Below are positions 53,204 to 60,695 of a stretch of DNA of 64,000 nt, piece after piece. The notes beneath the pieces were generated by a model. The model was not told where the DNA came from and did no database searches. It was given only the letters and a program-made list of their open reading frames with translations. Position numbers and translations under genes: made by a program. The stretch spans positions 124,001-188,000 of the forward strand of contig NZ_FZPA01000008.1 of assembly GCF_900188185.1 (NCBI RefSeq). Direction: 5' to 3'. Source of the DNA: Sphingopyxis indica (GTDB lineage: Bacteria; Pseudomonadota; Alphaproteobacteria; Sphingomonadales; Sphingomonadaceae). Position 1 is the first letter of the stretch, and the number at the start of each line of letters is the position of its first letter.

Positions 53204-53538
53204 GGCTTGGCTCCTTTCTTCTTGACCCAGACCTTCTCGATCCGAGGCACGACATGGGCGAGCGCCTCTTCGATCGAATCATATCCCCCTGTCCGCACGA
53301 TGTTGTCGCGCAACTCGAAGCCCACAACGGTCTCCACGGCGCACAGCGTATCAACGATCGATAGTGAATCGAGCGGAACCGCGGCCTTCATGGTTCCCGC
53401 CTTATCCTTGGGCAGGGAGATGCCGCGCAGCTGCGCTTCGATCTGCGCTACGGAGAGCAGCTCGTCGGTCAGCGCCTTGATCACAGCAGCCTTTGGAAAG
53501 GCCGTCACTGCAGGAGCGGGAGGGGCAATCGTCGCCAT
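53200..53538 (-). CDS. Acyl-carrier-protein-like small protein
   Basis: This 112-residue protein contains AAVPLDSLSIVDTLCAVETVVGFELRDNIVRTGGYDSIEEALAHV, the carrier-protein pattern with the phosphopantetheine-attachment triad D57-S58-L59. The N-terminal 20 residues are Ala/Pro-rich. A carrier at the head of an operon with an XRE regulator and two proteases is unexpected. It could carry an acyl or aminoacyl group, or use the fold only for protein contact. Confidence 0.7.
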   Translation of the reverse strand: MATIAPPAPAVTAFPKAAVIKALTDELLSVAQIEAQLRGISLPKDKAGTMKAAVPLDSLSIVDTLCAVETVVGFELRDNIVRTGGYDSIEEALAHVVPRIEKVWVKKKGAKP

Positions 53539-53570
53539 ATAAGCCTCGCATGATTACGCTACATTCTTGC

Positions 53571-53599
53571 TTTATAATGTCTGAATATCCCACATGCAA
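53571..53599 (-). promoter_or_regulatory. Promoter of the five-gene leftward operon with overlapping dyad
   Basis: On the minus strand, -35 TTGCAT (53594-53599) and -10 TATAAA (53571-53576) are separated by 17 bp. The ATG at 53538 is 33 bp beyond. ACATT at 53561-53565 and AATGT at 53576-53580 form an inverted repeat across the -10, a natural operator for the XRE protein. The other bases up to 53895 contain no gene. Confidence 0.7.
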
Positions 53600-53895
53600 C
53601 CCTCGTGTGTCTTAATTGCCCGTCGTTCATTGCCCAGACGCTATCGACACTTAGATCGGGCGTAAAAACCACACCGGAGCCGAAAATCATCTTCGGCTTC
53701 TACAAATAGCGCCCCGAACTCAAAAGTGCCGTGCACTGACCGATTTACTCGCATGTTCTCTTCGCCTGACACCTGCGATTTCGGTCGCCATTTTTCTTGT
53801 CCGTCAGCACGCCACCGACTGCCGTCTCTTCACGGGCTTGATCTGCCCGGGCACGGCTGCGCCTCGGCCGCCTGGCCGCAACGGCGGACCGGCAA

Positions 53896-54060
53896 CTTTC
53901 TTCCCCTGACCTTCGGTCATTCCTCGCGCTTCAAGAAAGCCACCTTCCGCCATCCTCCGCTGCGCTTCGGCCCTTCGGGTGCGGCGACGTCCGCCCCGGC
54001 CTGTCGATCACCCGTCGAGACCGCAAGTCCGCGGCTCGCAAAGACGGAAAGGAATTGAAC
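53896..54060 (+). promoter_or_regulatory. Structured leader, family 2, copy B (upstream of DUF736)
   Basis: The outer stem CTTTCTT/AAGAAAG (53896-53902 with 53933-53939) encloses a hairpin TGACC-TTC-GGTCA (53907-53919). A 24-bp block at 53946-53969 matches copy A at 22 positions. The ATG is 165 nt from the stem start, as in copy A. The inner hairpin differs in sequence but not in shape. Confidence 0.8.
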
Positions 54061-54387
54061 ATGGCTACCATCGGAACCTTCAAGAAGTCGGGCGAGGAAT
54101 TCTCCGGCGAGATCGTCACCCTCTCGGTCCAGGCGAAGAACGTCCGGATCGTTCCCGAAGAAACGCGCGCAAGCGGGAACGCCCCCTCGCACCGGGTGTT
54201 CGCCGGCAAGGCGGAAATCGGTGCCGCCTGGGAGAAGCGCTCGAACGAGGGCCGCGACTACCTCGGTCTCAAACTCGACGATCCGAGCTTCACCGCTCCC
54301 ATCTACGCCAACCTCTTCGACGACGAAGGCGGCGAGAGCTACTCGCTCATCTGGTCCCGCCCGAACGGTCGTCGCAACGGCGACTGA
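54061..54387 (+). CDS. DUF736-family protein, copy 1
   Basis: This 108-residue protein has the family pattern MATIGTFKKSGEEFSGEIVTLSV, VRIVPEE, APSHRVFAGKAEIGAAWEK and GRDYLGLKLDDPSFTAPIYANL. DUF736 proteins are small beta-rich proteins almost confined to alphaproteobacterial conjugative elements; their role is unknown. The ATG at 54061 is preferred over one 6 bp upstream because of GGAAAGGAA. Confidence 0.9.
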   Translation: MATIGTFKKSGEEFSGEIVTLSVQAKNVRIVPEETRASGNAPSHRVFAGKAEIGAAWEKRSNEGRDYLGLKLDDPSFTAPIYANLFDDEGGESYSLIWSRPNGRRNGD

Positions 54388-54398
54388 GCCGGGCAGAC

Positions 54399-54440
54399 GC
54401 CCCGCCCGGGTTCGCCCGGGTGGGGCTCTTCGTTATTTTC
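54399..54440 (+). terminator. Intrinsic terminator after DUF736
   Basis: GCCCCGCCCGGG (54399-54410) pairs with CCCGGGTGGGGC (54415-54426) through one G-U pair around TTCG, followed by TCTTCGTTATTTTC. This is a clear rho-independent terminator for the DUF736 gene. Confidence 0.85.
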
Positions 54441-54451
54441 ATAATCTCGTC

Positions 54452-54679
54452 TTATGCACTTTCATCGCGTTTCGGACGCGTCAGCAGGTCGGCGGCTTCC
54501 ACGCCAAGTTCCCGCGCCAGGCGATCGACTACGTCGATGCCAGCCGCATAGATGCAGCGTTCGAGCGAACTGATATAGGTACGGTCGATGTCGGCACGAT
54601 GCGCAAGCTCTTCCTGCGACAGACCCGCTGCCTTGCGATAACGCTTCAGATTGCCAGCCAGAACCTCGCGGATATCCAT
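54452..54679 (-). CDS. Small XRE-family regulator
   Basis: This 75-residue protein is almost entirely a Cro/CI helix-turn-helix (LAGNLKRYRKAAGLSQEELAHRADIDRTYISSLERCIYAAGIDVVDRLARELGV). Its C-terminus is LLTRPKRDESA. It is on the opposite strand to the mobilisation genes and ends near the DUF736 terminator. Likely a repressor of element genes. Confidence 0.88.
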   Translation of the reverse strand: MDIREVLAGNLKRYRKAAGLSQEELAHRADIDRTYISSLERCIYAAGIDVVDRLARELGVEAADLLTRPKRDESA

Positions 54680-54701
54680 GCGGCCGAAAGGCCATGCTTG
54701 T

Positions 54702-54725
54702 GGAGTATTCCGCCACGGAGTATTC
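54702..54725. repeat. Direct repeat GGAGTATTC, candidate operator
   Basis: GGAGTATTC occurs at 54702-54710 and 54717-54725, a 15-bp period, 22 bp upstream of the leftward XRE gene. It could be that regulator's binding site. The rest of 54726-54940 shows no gene. Confidence 0.5.
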
Positions 54726-54940
54726 TCTACAACGACTCGTCTGGACTCGTGGCTAATTGCGCAAGCAGCTACACCGGCGTGCTGCTATTGGTTCATGAAG
54801 CGACCTCAAAGAACGAAATTAGACGCTGTTTTAGGCTTTTAGACCCGCGCACCCTGCATGCAACGATGCAGCAGTTGCGCATAGTCCGGCACAAGAATTG
54901 TTCTATTATGGTTAACACATTTTGTGCGACCGGGGGCGCG

Positions 54941-55213
54941 ATGACCAAATGCAGATTTGACGATCACGCGCCCGATGGACCGGTTTTGACACCGTATGAC
55001 GATGACCACCTGTCCGACTATCTCCGTCTGCTCGATGCCGAGGAAGAAGGGTCCGACTGGCGTGAGACAGTCGTAGCTCTCTTCAAGATCGACCCGACCG
55101 CCGAACCGGCGCGAGCTGAACGAATGCATGCCAGCCATCTCGCCCGTGCGCGGTGGATGACCGAGGTCGGATATGCACATCTTTTGGGCCACCGCGACGC
55201 GCTAAAGCGTTGA
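54941..55213 (+). CDS. DUF2285-like small protein
   Basis: This 90-residue protein contains YDDDHLSDYLRLLDAEEEGSDWRETVVALFKIDP and SHLARARWMTEVGYAHLL, the DUF2285 (RovC DNA-binding) type pattern. Such proteins act as activators of conjugation genes in rhizobial ICEs. Its neighbour at 55347 is a second, longer member. Confidence 0.75.
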   Translation: MTKCRFDDHAPDGPVLTPYDDDHLSDYLRLLDAEEEGSDWRETVVALFKIDPTAEPARAERMHASHLARARWMTEVGYAHLLGHRDALKR

Positions 55214-55346
55214 CTTTTCATCCGAATTCGAGCAAATCATCGGTCTGTTCGCGCATCGCTTGGTGCGGACTCGGCGCTGTCAGCGCGCATCAACGAAGGC
55301 CACGCTGCGGTTCCAGGGCCGCACCAATGGCGGTCAGGAGGATGCC

Positions 55347-56121
55347 ATGCCGAGATCATCGAAGCGACGCCAGAGAAGCAAGCCCCCGGAACGCGGTCGC
55401 GCAGAACTCGCCGCCGAGTTTCTGAAGCGCAATCGACAATATCGATCCGAGCACGCGCGGATGCGACAACGGATCGCGCGCGGCGCCATCGCCGAGGAAG
55501 CCGCCGAGGCGGCCTTCGCCCGGCGATGGGGGTTGTCCTTTCGCCTATGGGCCGGATGACCTCGACAGGACGATCGTCTGGCGCCCGGAGCTGACCGCCG
55601 TCACCGTCATTCTGGAGACAGTGCCGGAAGGGTTCGACGCCGCGACGAGCGTCGAACCGCATGCGCTCGGCGCGCTGCATGTCGACGAGGCAGGCATAGA
55701 CGGCCGTCACATCATCGTCGCAGATGCTGCAGGCGATCACTGGCTTTGGCTGCGCGATCCGGTGCCCGGCAAGCCGCTCGCAGCGATCGTCCCGCTCGAC
55801 AAGGATTTCGTCACACGGATGACGAGCCTGCTGCGCTTCCATCGTCGCCTCTTCGACAAGGAACCGGGGCCGCCACCGCGCGGATGGCCGCTCAGCGCCT
55901 ACCGGCTTGCGCGCCTCGATCTGATGCTGCGGGCGCTCGATTTGCGTGAGGCGGGCGCGACCTATCGCGAGATCGCGGTGGCGCTGGGACGTGATGGCGA
56001 TGCGAAACTGCCCGCCACTGAGTGGAAGATGTCAGCCGGGCGCTCTTTCGTCATTCGGCTTGTGCGCGATGCCACCGCCATGATGAACGGCGATTATCGC
56101 AAGCTGCTGCGCATCCGCTGA
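55347..56121 (+). pseudogene. DUF6499-DUF2285-type regulator split by a +1 frameshift
   Basis: The 5' part (ATG at 55347, AGGAGG 5 bp upstream) encodes ELAAEFLKRNRQYRSEHARMR and FARRWGLSF in one frame, then stops at 55559. The remainder continues one base later as AYGPDDLDRTIVWRPELTAVTVILE and the DUF2285 C-terminus (YRLARLDLMLRALDLREAG, ATYREIAVALGRD). Skipping one base at about 55542 (TCC TTT C GCC) restores a full-length protein. It may be a mutation, a sequencing error or programmed +1 frameshifting. Confidence 0.75.
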
Positions 56122-56231
56122 TTCCGGGAGGGGTGGTCACATCGACGCCATCGCAGATCTTCATACTCCATCGCTACGCTCGCGATCCGCCACAAACGCC
56201 TCCTGCCGCCCACGACCGCAGGAGCACGACC

Positions 56232-56498
56232 TTGGCCGATACGACGAACAATCTCCCGCCCCGCTATCTGAGGACGCCCGAAGCCGCGCGCTTCCTCGGC
56301 CTCTCGGGCCGCACGCTCGAAAAGCACCGCTATTTCGGGACCGGTCCTGCCTATCGCCGCATCGGCGGGCGGGTGATCTACTCGGTCGACGATCTTCAGG
56401 CGTGGGCCGATCTCGGCACCAAGCATTCGACCAGCGATCCCGGCCAGAACGACCTTCTGCCGCGCGAAGGCTCGGCATTCGCTCAGAGCCGCAAATGA
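56232..56498 (+). CDS. AlpA/excisionase-like helix-turn-helix DNA-binding protein
   Basis: This 88-residue protein is translated from TTG at 56232 (GGAG 7 bp upstream). It has a MerR-like HTH_17 fold: RYLRTPEAARFLGLSGRTLEKHRYFGTGPAYRRIGGRVIYSVDDLQAW. These proteins regulate transfer or excision. It ends in an ATGA overlap with the DUF2840 gene, so it is part of the mobilisation operon. Confidence 0.85.
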   Translation: MADTTNNLPPRYLRTPEAARFLGLSGRTLEKHRYFGTGPAYRRIGGRVIYSVDDLQAWADLGTKHSTSDPGQNDLLPREGSAFAQSRK

Positions 56499-56995
56499 CG
56501 CGCCTGCCGGTGAGCCTCCAAAAGCTCGATCCTAACGGTCTGACGCATGTCGAACTGACCTGGATCGAGAAGCGGATCGAGCACTGGATCCGCTTCGGCC
56601 GCGTGGCCAAGGATCAGATAATTGACCGCCGCCGTCGTATCGTCAGCTTCCGTCCCGGCGCGATCTTCGCGTTCGTCCGTTGGGCGGCCAACGATTACGG
56701 GACGATCATGTCGCGCGTCGATGTGGTGCGTGCGGTTGCCGCGAACGAACCGTTCACGACGCTGCCGTTCGTTCGTCCCGGTGGCGAGATTCTGCTCTCC
56801 ATCCAAGGCTGGCCGAAGGTTTCAAAGGTGCTCGCCGCCATCGATACCACCGATGCGGCGGGCGTCGATCCGTGCGACGCCGCGCCCGATCACTGGCGCC
56901 ATGTTCACAATCGGATCACCGCCGGACAGGAGCCGCGTGCCTATACACTGGAACGCCACCGCGCTTGGCTCAAGCGAAGGAAGGCCGAGGGATGA
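56495..56995 (+). CDS. DUF2840-family protein
   Basis: This 166-residue protein reads LTHVELTWIEKRIEHWIRFGRVAKDQIIDRRRRIVSFRPGAIFAFVRWAANDYGTI and ends in a basic helix. DUF2840 is a conserved neighbour of the TraF-like peptidase in alphaproteobacterial conjugative elements. Function is unknown. It overlaps both neighbours by 4 bp. Confidence 0.88.
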   Translation: MTRLPVSLQKLDPNGLTHVELTWIEKRIEHWIRFGRVAKDQIIDRRRRIVSFRPGAIFAFVRWAANDYGTIMSRVDVVRAVAANEPFTTLPFVRPGGEILLSIQGWPKVSKVLAAIDTTDAAGVDPCDAAPDHWRHVHNRITAGQEPRAYTLERHRAWLKRRKAEG

Positions 56996-57549
56996 CCCGC
57001 CGGTTCTACATCCGTGCGACGGCGATCGCCGCAACGCTGTTCGCTGCCGGCTACACCGCCATTGCGATCAATGATCCCCTGCCACGCGTCATTTGGAATG
57101 CCAGCGCCAGCGTTCCGATCGGGTTCTATCGCATCACGCCGGATAACGATCCGCCCGTCGGTTCGCTGGTCGCGGTCGCTCCGCCCGAGCAACTCGCGCG
57201 CTGGATGACCGAGCGCGGCTATCTCGGCGAGGACGTACCGCTTCTGAAGCACGTCCTCGGCAAGTCCGGCGCTGGTGTATGCCGAATCGGCGACATCGTC
57301 AGCGTGGATGCGCGCCCGGTTGCAACCGCGCTTTCAAGTGACAGGCTTGGGCGCCCGCTGCCGGTCTGGCAGGGCTGCCGCACGCTTCGCGACGGCGAAC
57401 TCTTTCTTCTCAATCCTGCGCATCCCGACAGTCTCGACGGCCGCTATTTCGGTCCGTTGGAGGCGTCCAGCGTGCTCGGTCATGCGCGTCCGATCCTCAC
57501 ACGCAATGCGCCCGGCGCGTCGCTCCAATGGCGTTTCGGGCGCCCCTGA
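56992..57549 (+). CDS. traF: TraF-like S26 signal peptidase
   Basis: This 185-residue protein has one N-terminal membrane helix. The S26 catalytic serine lies in NASASVPIGFYRI and the lysine in PLLKHVLGKSGAGVC. In TrbC-type systems TraF cyclises or processes the pilin. No trbC gene is in the window, so its substrate is either elsewhere in the genome or absent. Starts in an ATGA overlap with DUF2840. Confidence 0.88.
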   Translation: MTRRFYIRATAIAATLFAAGYTAIAINDPLPRVIWNASASVPIGFYRITPDNDPPVGSLVAVAPPEQLARWMTERGYLGEDVPLLKHVLGKSGAGVCRIGDIVSVDARPVATALSSDRLGRPLPVWQGCRTLRDGELFLLNPAHPDSLDGRYFGPLEASSVLGHARPILTRNAPGASLQWRFGRP

Positions 57550-57585
57550 TCCCGCAACCGATTCAACCCATGAAAGGACATTCCC

Positions 57586-57921
57586 ATGCAGATCGGCAAC
57601 TTCATCCGCACCGACAATGGCTATGAAGGTATGATCGAAACGGCGACGCTCGACCTCCGTATCTCGCTCGTTCCGGCCGAAAGCAACGACACCGACAAGG
57701 CGCCCGACTGGCGCATCCATCGCGGTTCCGATGCCGAGGGACCGGAGATCGGAGCGGGCTGGAACGAAACCGGCGAGCGTGCCGGCGATTACGTCTCGCT
57801 GCGCATCGACGATCCCGCCTTCGCGCAGCCGCTACGTGCCGCTCTGTTCCGAAACGAAGTGGACAATTCGTCCTGGGTGCTGCGCTGGACCCGTCCGCAA
57901 CCGCGCCGCGAGCGGGACTGA
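57586..57921 (+). CDS. DUF736-family protein, copy 2
   Basis: This 111-residue protein reads MQIGNFIRTDNGYEGMIETATLDLRISLVPAE, WRIHRGSDAEGPEIGAGWNE and GDYVSLRIDDPAFAQPLRAALF, the DUF736 pattern. It shares the fold with the product at 54061 but is diverged. It sits between the peptidase and the transglycosylase genes. Confidence 0.88.
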   Translation: MQIGNFIRTDNGYEGMIETATLDLRISLVPAESNDTDKAPDWRIHRGSDAEGPEIGAGWNETGERAGDYVSLRIDDPAFAQPLRAALFRNEVDNSSWVLRWTRPQPRRERD

Positions 57922-57925
57922 GGCC

Positions 57926-58681
57926 GTGCGGTCGCGTCGTCTGCTCCCTGTCATCCTGCTGCTGGCAAGCATCACCGCGCCGGGCACTACTATTGCGCAG
58001 GACGTGCCTGCGAGCCGTGCGGCCATGAGCCATCCCTATGCGGGCCATGTCGTCGAAGCCGCGCAGCGTTTCGGCATTCCAGAGGCGTGGATATGGACTG
58101 TCATGCGGGTAGAATCCGGCGGCAGGCGCAATGCCGTCTCGCGCGCCGGTGCGATGGGCCTGATGCAGATCATGCCCGGCACCTGGGCGCAGCTGCGTGC
58201 GCGCCATCGGCTCGGCTCCGATCCATTCGATCCGCGCGCGAACATCATGGCGGGCGCGGCCTATCTGCGCGCGATGTACGACCGCTATGGCAATGTGACC
58301 GCCATGCTCGCGGCCTATAATGCGGGGCCCGGACGCTATGATCAGTATCTTGCGCGCGGTCGTCCGCTGCCCGCTGAAACGCGCGCCTATCTCGCCAAGC
58401 TCGCGCCGATTTCGGGCACCTCGGGCGCGGTGCAGGTCGCGGCGGCGTCGCTTCCTGATCCGCATGCCTGGCGCCGCGCCGGACTGTTCGTCCGCACCGC
58501 GAGCGCAGTTGACGTGCGTTCCGAGAGGCATTCGTCCGACCATCTCGCGACAACTCATTATGCAGGTGATCTGCAGCCCGAAAGTTCGCAGACCGCCCGC
58601 GGTGAGGCGAAGGAACCGCAATTACCCGCGCCGACGGACACGCTGTTCGTCCCCCGCGCCGGCGCGGGCCGACCGCAATGA
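57926..58681 (+). CDS. Secreted lytic transglycosylase (conjugation-associated)
   Basis: This 251-residue protein starts at GTG 57926 with a signal peptide ending in TTIAQD. The SLT domain has the catalytic Glu in TVMRVESGGRRNAVS, the GAMGLMQIMPGTWA motif and AAYNAGPGRYDQYL. It opens the peptidoglycan for the mating apparatus. The C-terminal 70 residues are low-complexity. It is 4 bp after the DUF736 gene. Confidence 0.9.
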   Translation: MRSRRLLPVILLLASITAPGTTIAQDVPASRAAMSHPYAGHVVEAAQRFGIPEAWIWTVMRVESGGRRNAVSRAGAMGLMQIMPGTWAQLRARHRLGSDPFDPRANIMAGAAYLRAMYDRYGNVTAMLAAYNAGPGRYDQYLARGRPLPAETRAYLAKLAPISGTSGAVQVAAASLPDPHAWRRAGLFVRTASAVDVRSERHSSDHLATTHYAGDLQPESSQTARGEAKEPQLPAPTDTLFVPRAGAGRPQ

Positions 58682-58786
58682 TTGCCGCTGTCCGCGACAT
58701 CATGTCTCCATCTGAGAAGAAGGGAGGAGGAGCTGGAATACCGGGTAGGAGACGATTGCAAGATACAAGGCGCACCCCGTTTCGCC

Positions 58787-58856
58787 GGAAAAGGCAGGCT
58801 TTTCCTTGGCTTACTATGGGGGCGTCGGTCGGCGAGCGTGCCGCTCGGAAGGAAAA
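58787..58856 (+). promoter_or_regulatory. Alternative RNA/DNA hairpins before the relaxase gene
   Basis: GGAAAAG (58787-58793) pairs with CTTTTCC (58799-58805). The overlapping TTTTCCTT (58800-58807) also pairs with AAGGAAAA (58849-58856), enclosing GAGCG-TGC-CGCTC (58834-58846). The two structures are mutually exclusive. The second resembles leader family 2 in shape. An attenuation switch or an oriT is possible. Confidence 0.5.
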
Positions 58857-58919
58857 AGGTAAAGATTTCAAGGCTTCGAATGGCACCATAGGCCGTTTTT
58901 GGCGGAAAGCGGCCCGGTC

Positions 58920-60677
58920 ATGAGCGAGGACAGTGACTTTCGCATCCGGCTGGGCAAGGCGAACCGCAGCAAGGCGCAAAACCGCAATGCGCGCGGTCTG
59001 GTCGCTGAGGTGCTGCGCGTCGCCGCGCTGCATGGCGGGACGAAGCGCAAAGGCTGGGGCGGACCGCGTCGGCGCGGCCGATCGAGCTTTGGCAGTGGCC
59101 GCACGGCGTTTGCCCGAGGCCGTCTGTTCGGCTCGGGCCGACGCGTCCTTGTGAAGGCGCTCCCGGTCCGCCACCGCATCGGCGGCCGACGCATGGCGCC
59201 TCTGACCGCCCACATCGCCTATTTGAAGCGCGAGGGCGTCACCCGCGATGGCTCGCCTGCGGGTTTGTTCGCTGTCGATCGCGACAATGCCGACGACCGT
59301 GGGTTCGCCGAACGCTGCCAGGACGACCGGCATCATTTCCGCATCATCGTCTCGCCCGAGGACGCGGCGGACCTCACCGACCTGCGCGAATATACGCGCG
59401 ACCTCGCACGCCAGATGGAAGCCGACCTCGACACGCAGCTCGACTGGGTCGCGGTCGATCACTGGAACACCGATAATCCGCATGTCCATCTGCTGGTGCG
59501 CGGGGTCAACGAGCGCGGCGAGGATCTCGTCATCGCGCGCGACTATATCGGTCACGGCTTGCGTTCGCGCGCCGAGGAACTGGCGCTCGCCGAACTCGGG
59601 CCGAAACCTGAGCATGAGGTGCAGCGCGCGCTTGATCGCGAGGTATCCGCCGAGCGATGGACGCCCCTAGATTACGCAATCGACCGCGCCGCCGATGAGA
59701 TGGGGGTGATCGACCTGCGCCCCGAGCGCGCCGGACCCAACGATCCACGGCTGCGCCGATTGATGATCGGTCGCTTGCAATACTTGGAGAATATGGGCCT
59801 TGCCGCCGAAGGTGAGCCCGGGCAATGGGCGGTGGCCGGAGGCGCACGCGACCAACTACGCGAACTAGCCGCGCGCGGCGACATCATCCGCACGATTGGT
59901 CGGGCCCTCAAAGAGCAAGGTCAGGATCGGGCGCTCGACAGCTACGCCGTCGTAAGTGGCGCGCCGGAAAAGCCAATCGCCGGGCGGTTGATCGACAAGG
60001 GACTGCACGATGAATTGACCGGCAGCGCCTATGCCGTGATCGACGGCACCGACGGGCGCACCCACCATGTCCGGTTGCCCGGCATCGAGGCGATGGAGCA
60101 CAGCCCGAACTCAGGCGGCATCGTCGAATTGCGCGCGGTCGCAACGCGGGATGGCAATAAGTCCATACCTTTCCTCGCCACGCGCTCCGATCTCGATCTT
60201 GCGGAACAGGTCAAGGCGCACGGTGCGACCTGGCTCGACCATCGACTGATCGAGCGCGGCACCGACATTGCCGACGCCGGGTTCGGCACGGAAGTGCGCC
60301 GGGCGATGGATGCGCGTACCGATCATCTAGTGAGCGAGGGGTTGGCGCGGCGCTTCGGCGAGCGCACCGTCTTCGAGCGCGGTTTGCTCGACAGGCTCCG
60401 CAAGCGCGAGCTGGACAGCGTCGGCGGGAAGATCGCGGGCGAGACCGGACTCCCCTACCGGCCGACGCAAGCCGGCGAAAAGGTCGCGGGCGTGGTCCGC
60501 CAGCGCCTCGCGCTCTCCTCGGGCCGTTTCGCGATGATCGATGACGGTCTCGGCTTCCGCCTCGTCCCCTGGTCGAGCGGCATCGAGCGTCAGCTCGGGC
60601 GCGAGATATCGGGCGTAGTGCGTAGCAGCGGCAGCGTCGATCTCATGCTCGGTCGCAAGCGCGGCCTTGGCCGGTAA
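58920..60677 (+). CDS. VirD2-type relaxase (DUF3363-containing)
   Basis: This 585-residue protein has a basic N-terminus (GGPRRRGRSSFGSGR). A relaxase HUH domain follows, with HHFRIIVSPEDAADLTDL and DWVAVDHWNTDNPHVHLLVRGVN, which supplies the metal-binding histidines. The C-terminal half is the DUF3363 extension (HDELTGSAYAVIDGTDGRTHH). It nicks the origin of transfer. The start at MSEDSDF follows a non-coding structured region, so oriT is probably nearby. Confidence 0.9.
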   Translation: MSEDSDFRIRLGKANRSKAQNRNARGLVAEVLRVAALHGGTKRKGWGGPRRRGRSSFGSGRTAFARGRLFGSGRRVLVKALPVRHRIGGRRMAPLTAHIAYLKREGVTRDGSPAGLFAVDRDNADDRGFAERCQDDRHHFRIIVSPEDAADLTDLREYTRDLARQMEADLDTQLDWVAVDHWNTDNPHVHLLVRGVNERGEDLVIARDYIGHGLRSRAEELALAELGPKPEHEVQRALDREVSAERWTPLDYAIDRAADEMGVIDLRPERAGPNDPRLRRLMIGRLQYLENMGLAAEGEPGQWAVAGGARDQLRELAARGDIIRTIGRALKEQGQDRALDSYAVVSGAPEKPIAGRLIDKGLHDELTGSAYAVIDGTDGRTHHVRLPGIEAMEHSPNSGGIVELRAVATRDGNKSIPFLATRSDLDLAEQVKAHGATWLDHRLIERGTDIADAGFGTEVRRAMDARTDHLVSEGLARRFGERTVFERGLLDRLRKRELDSVGGKIAGETGLPYRPTQAGEKVAGVVRQRLALSSGRFAMIDDGLGFRLVPWSSGIERQLGREISGVVRSSGSVDLMLGRKRGLGR

Positions 60678-60695
60678 GCGGGAAAGGAGCCAGCC

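Noticed and set aside
58678..58923. Short frames between the transglycosylase and the relaxase
   Set aside because: No family resemblance, and the region is better explained by hairpins near the relaxase start.
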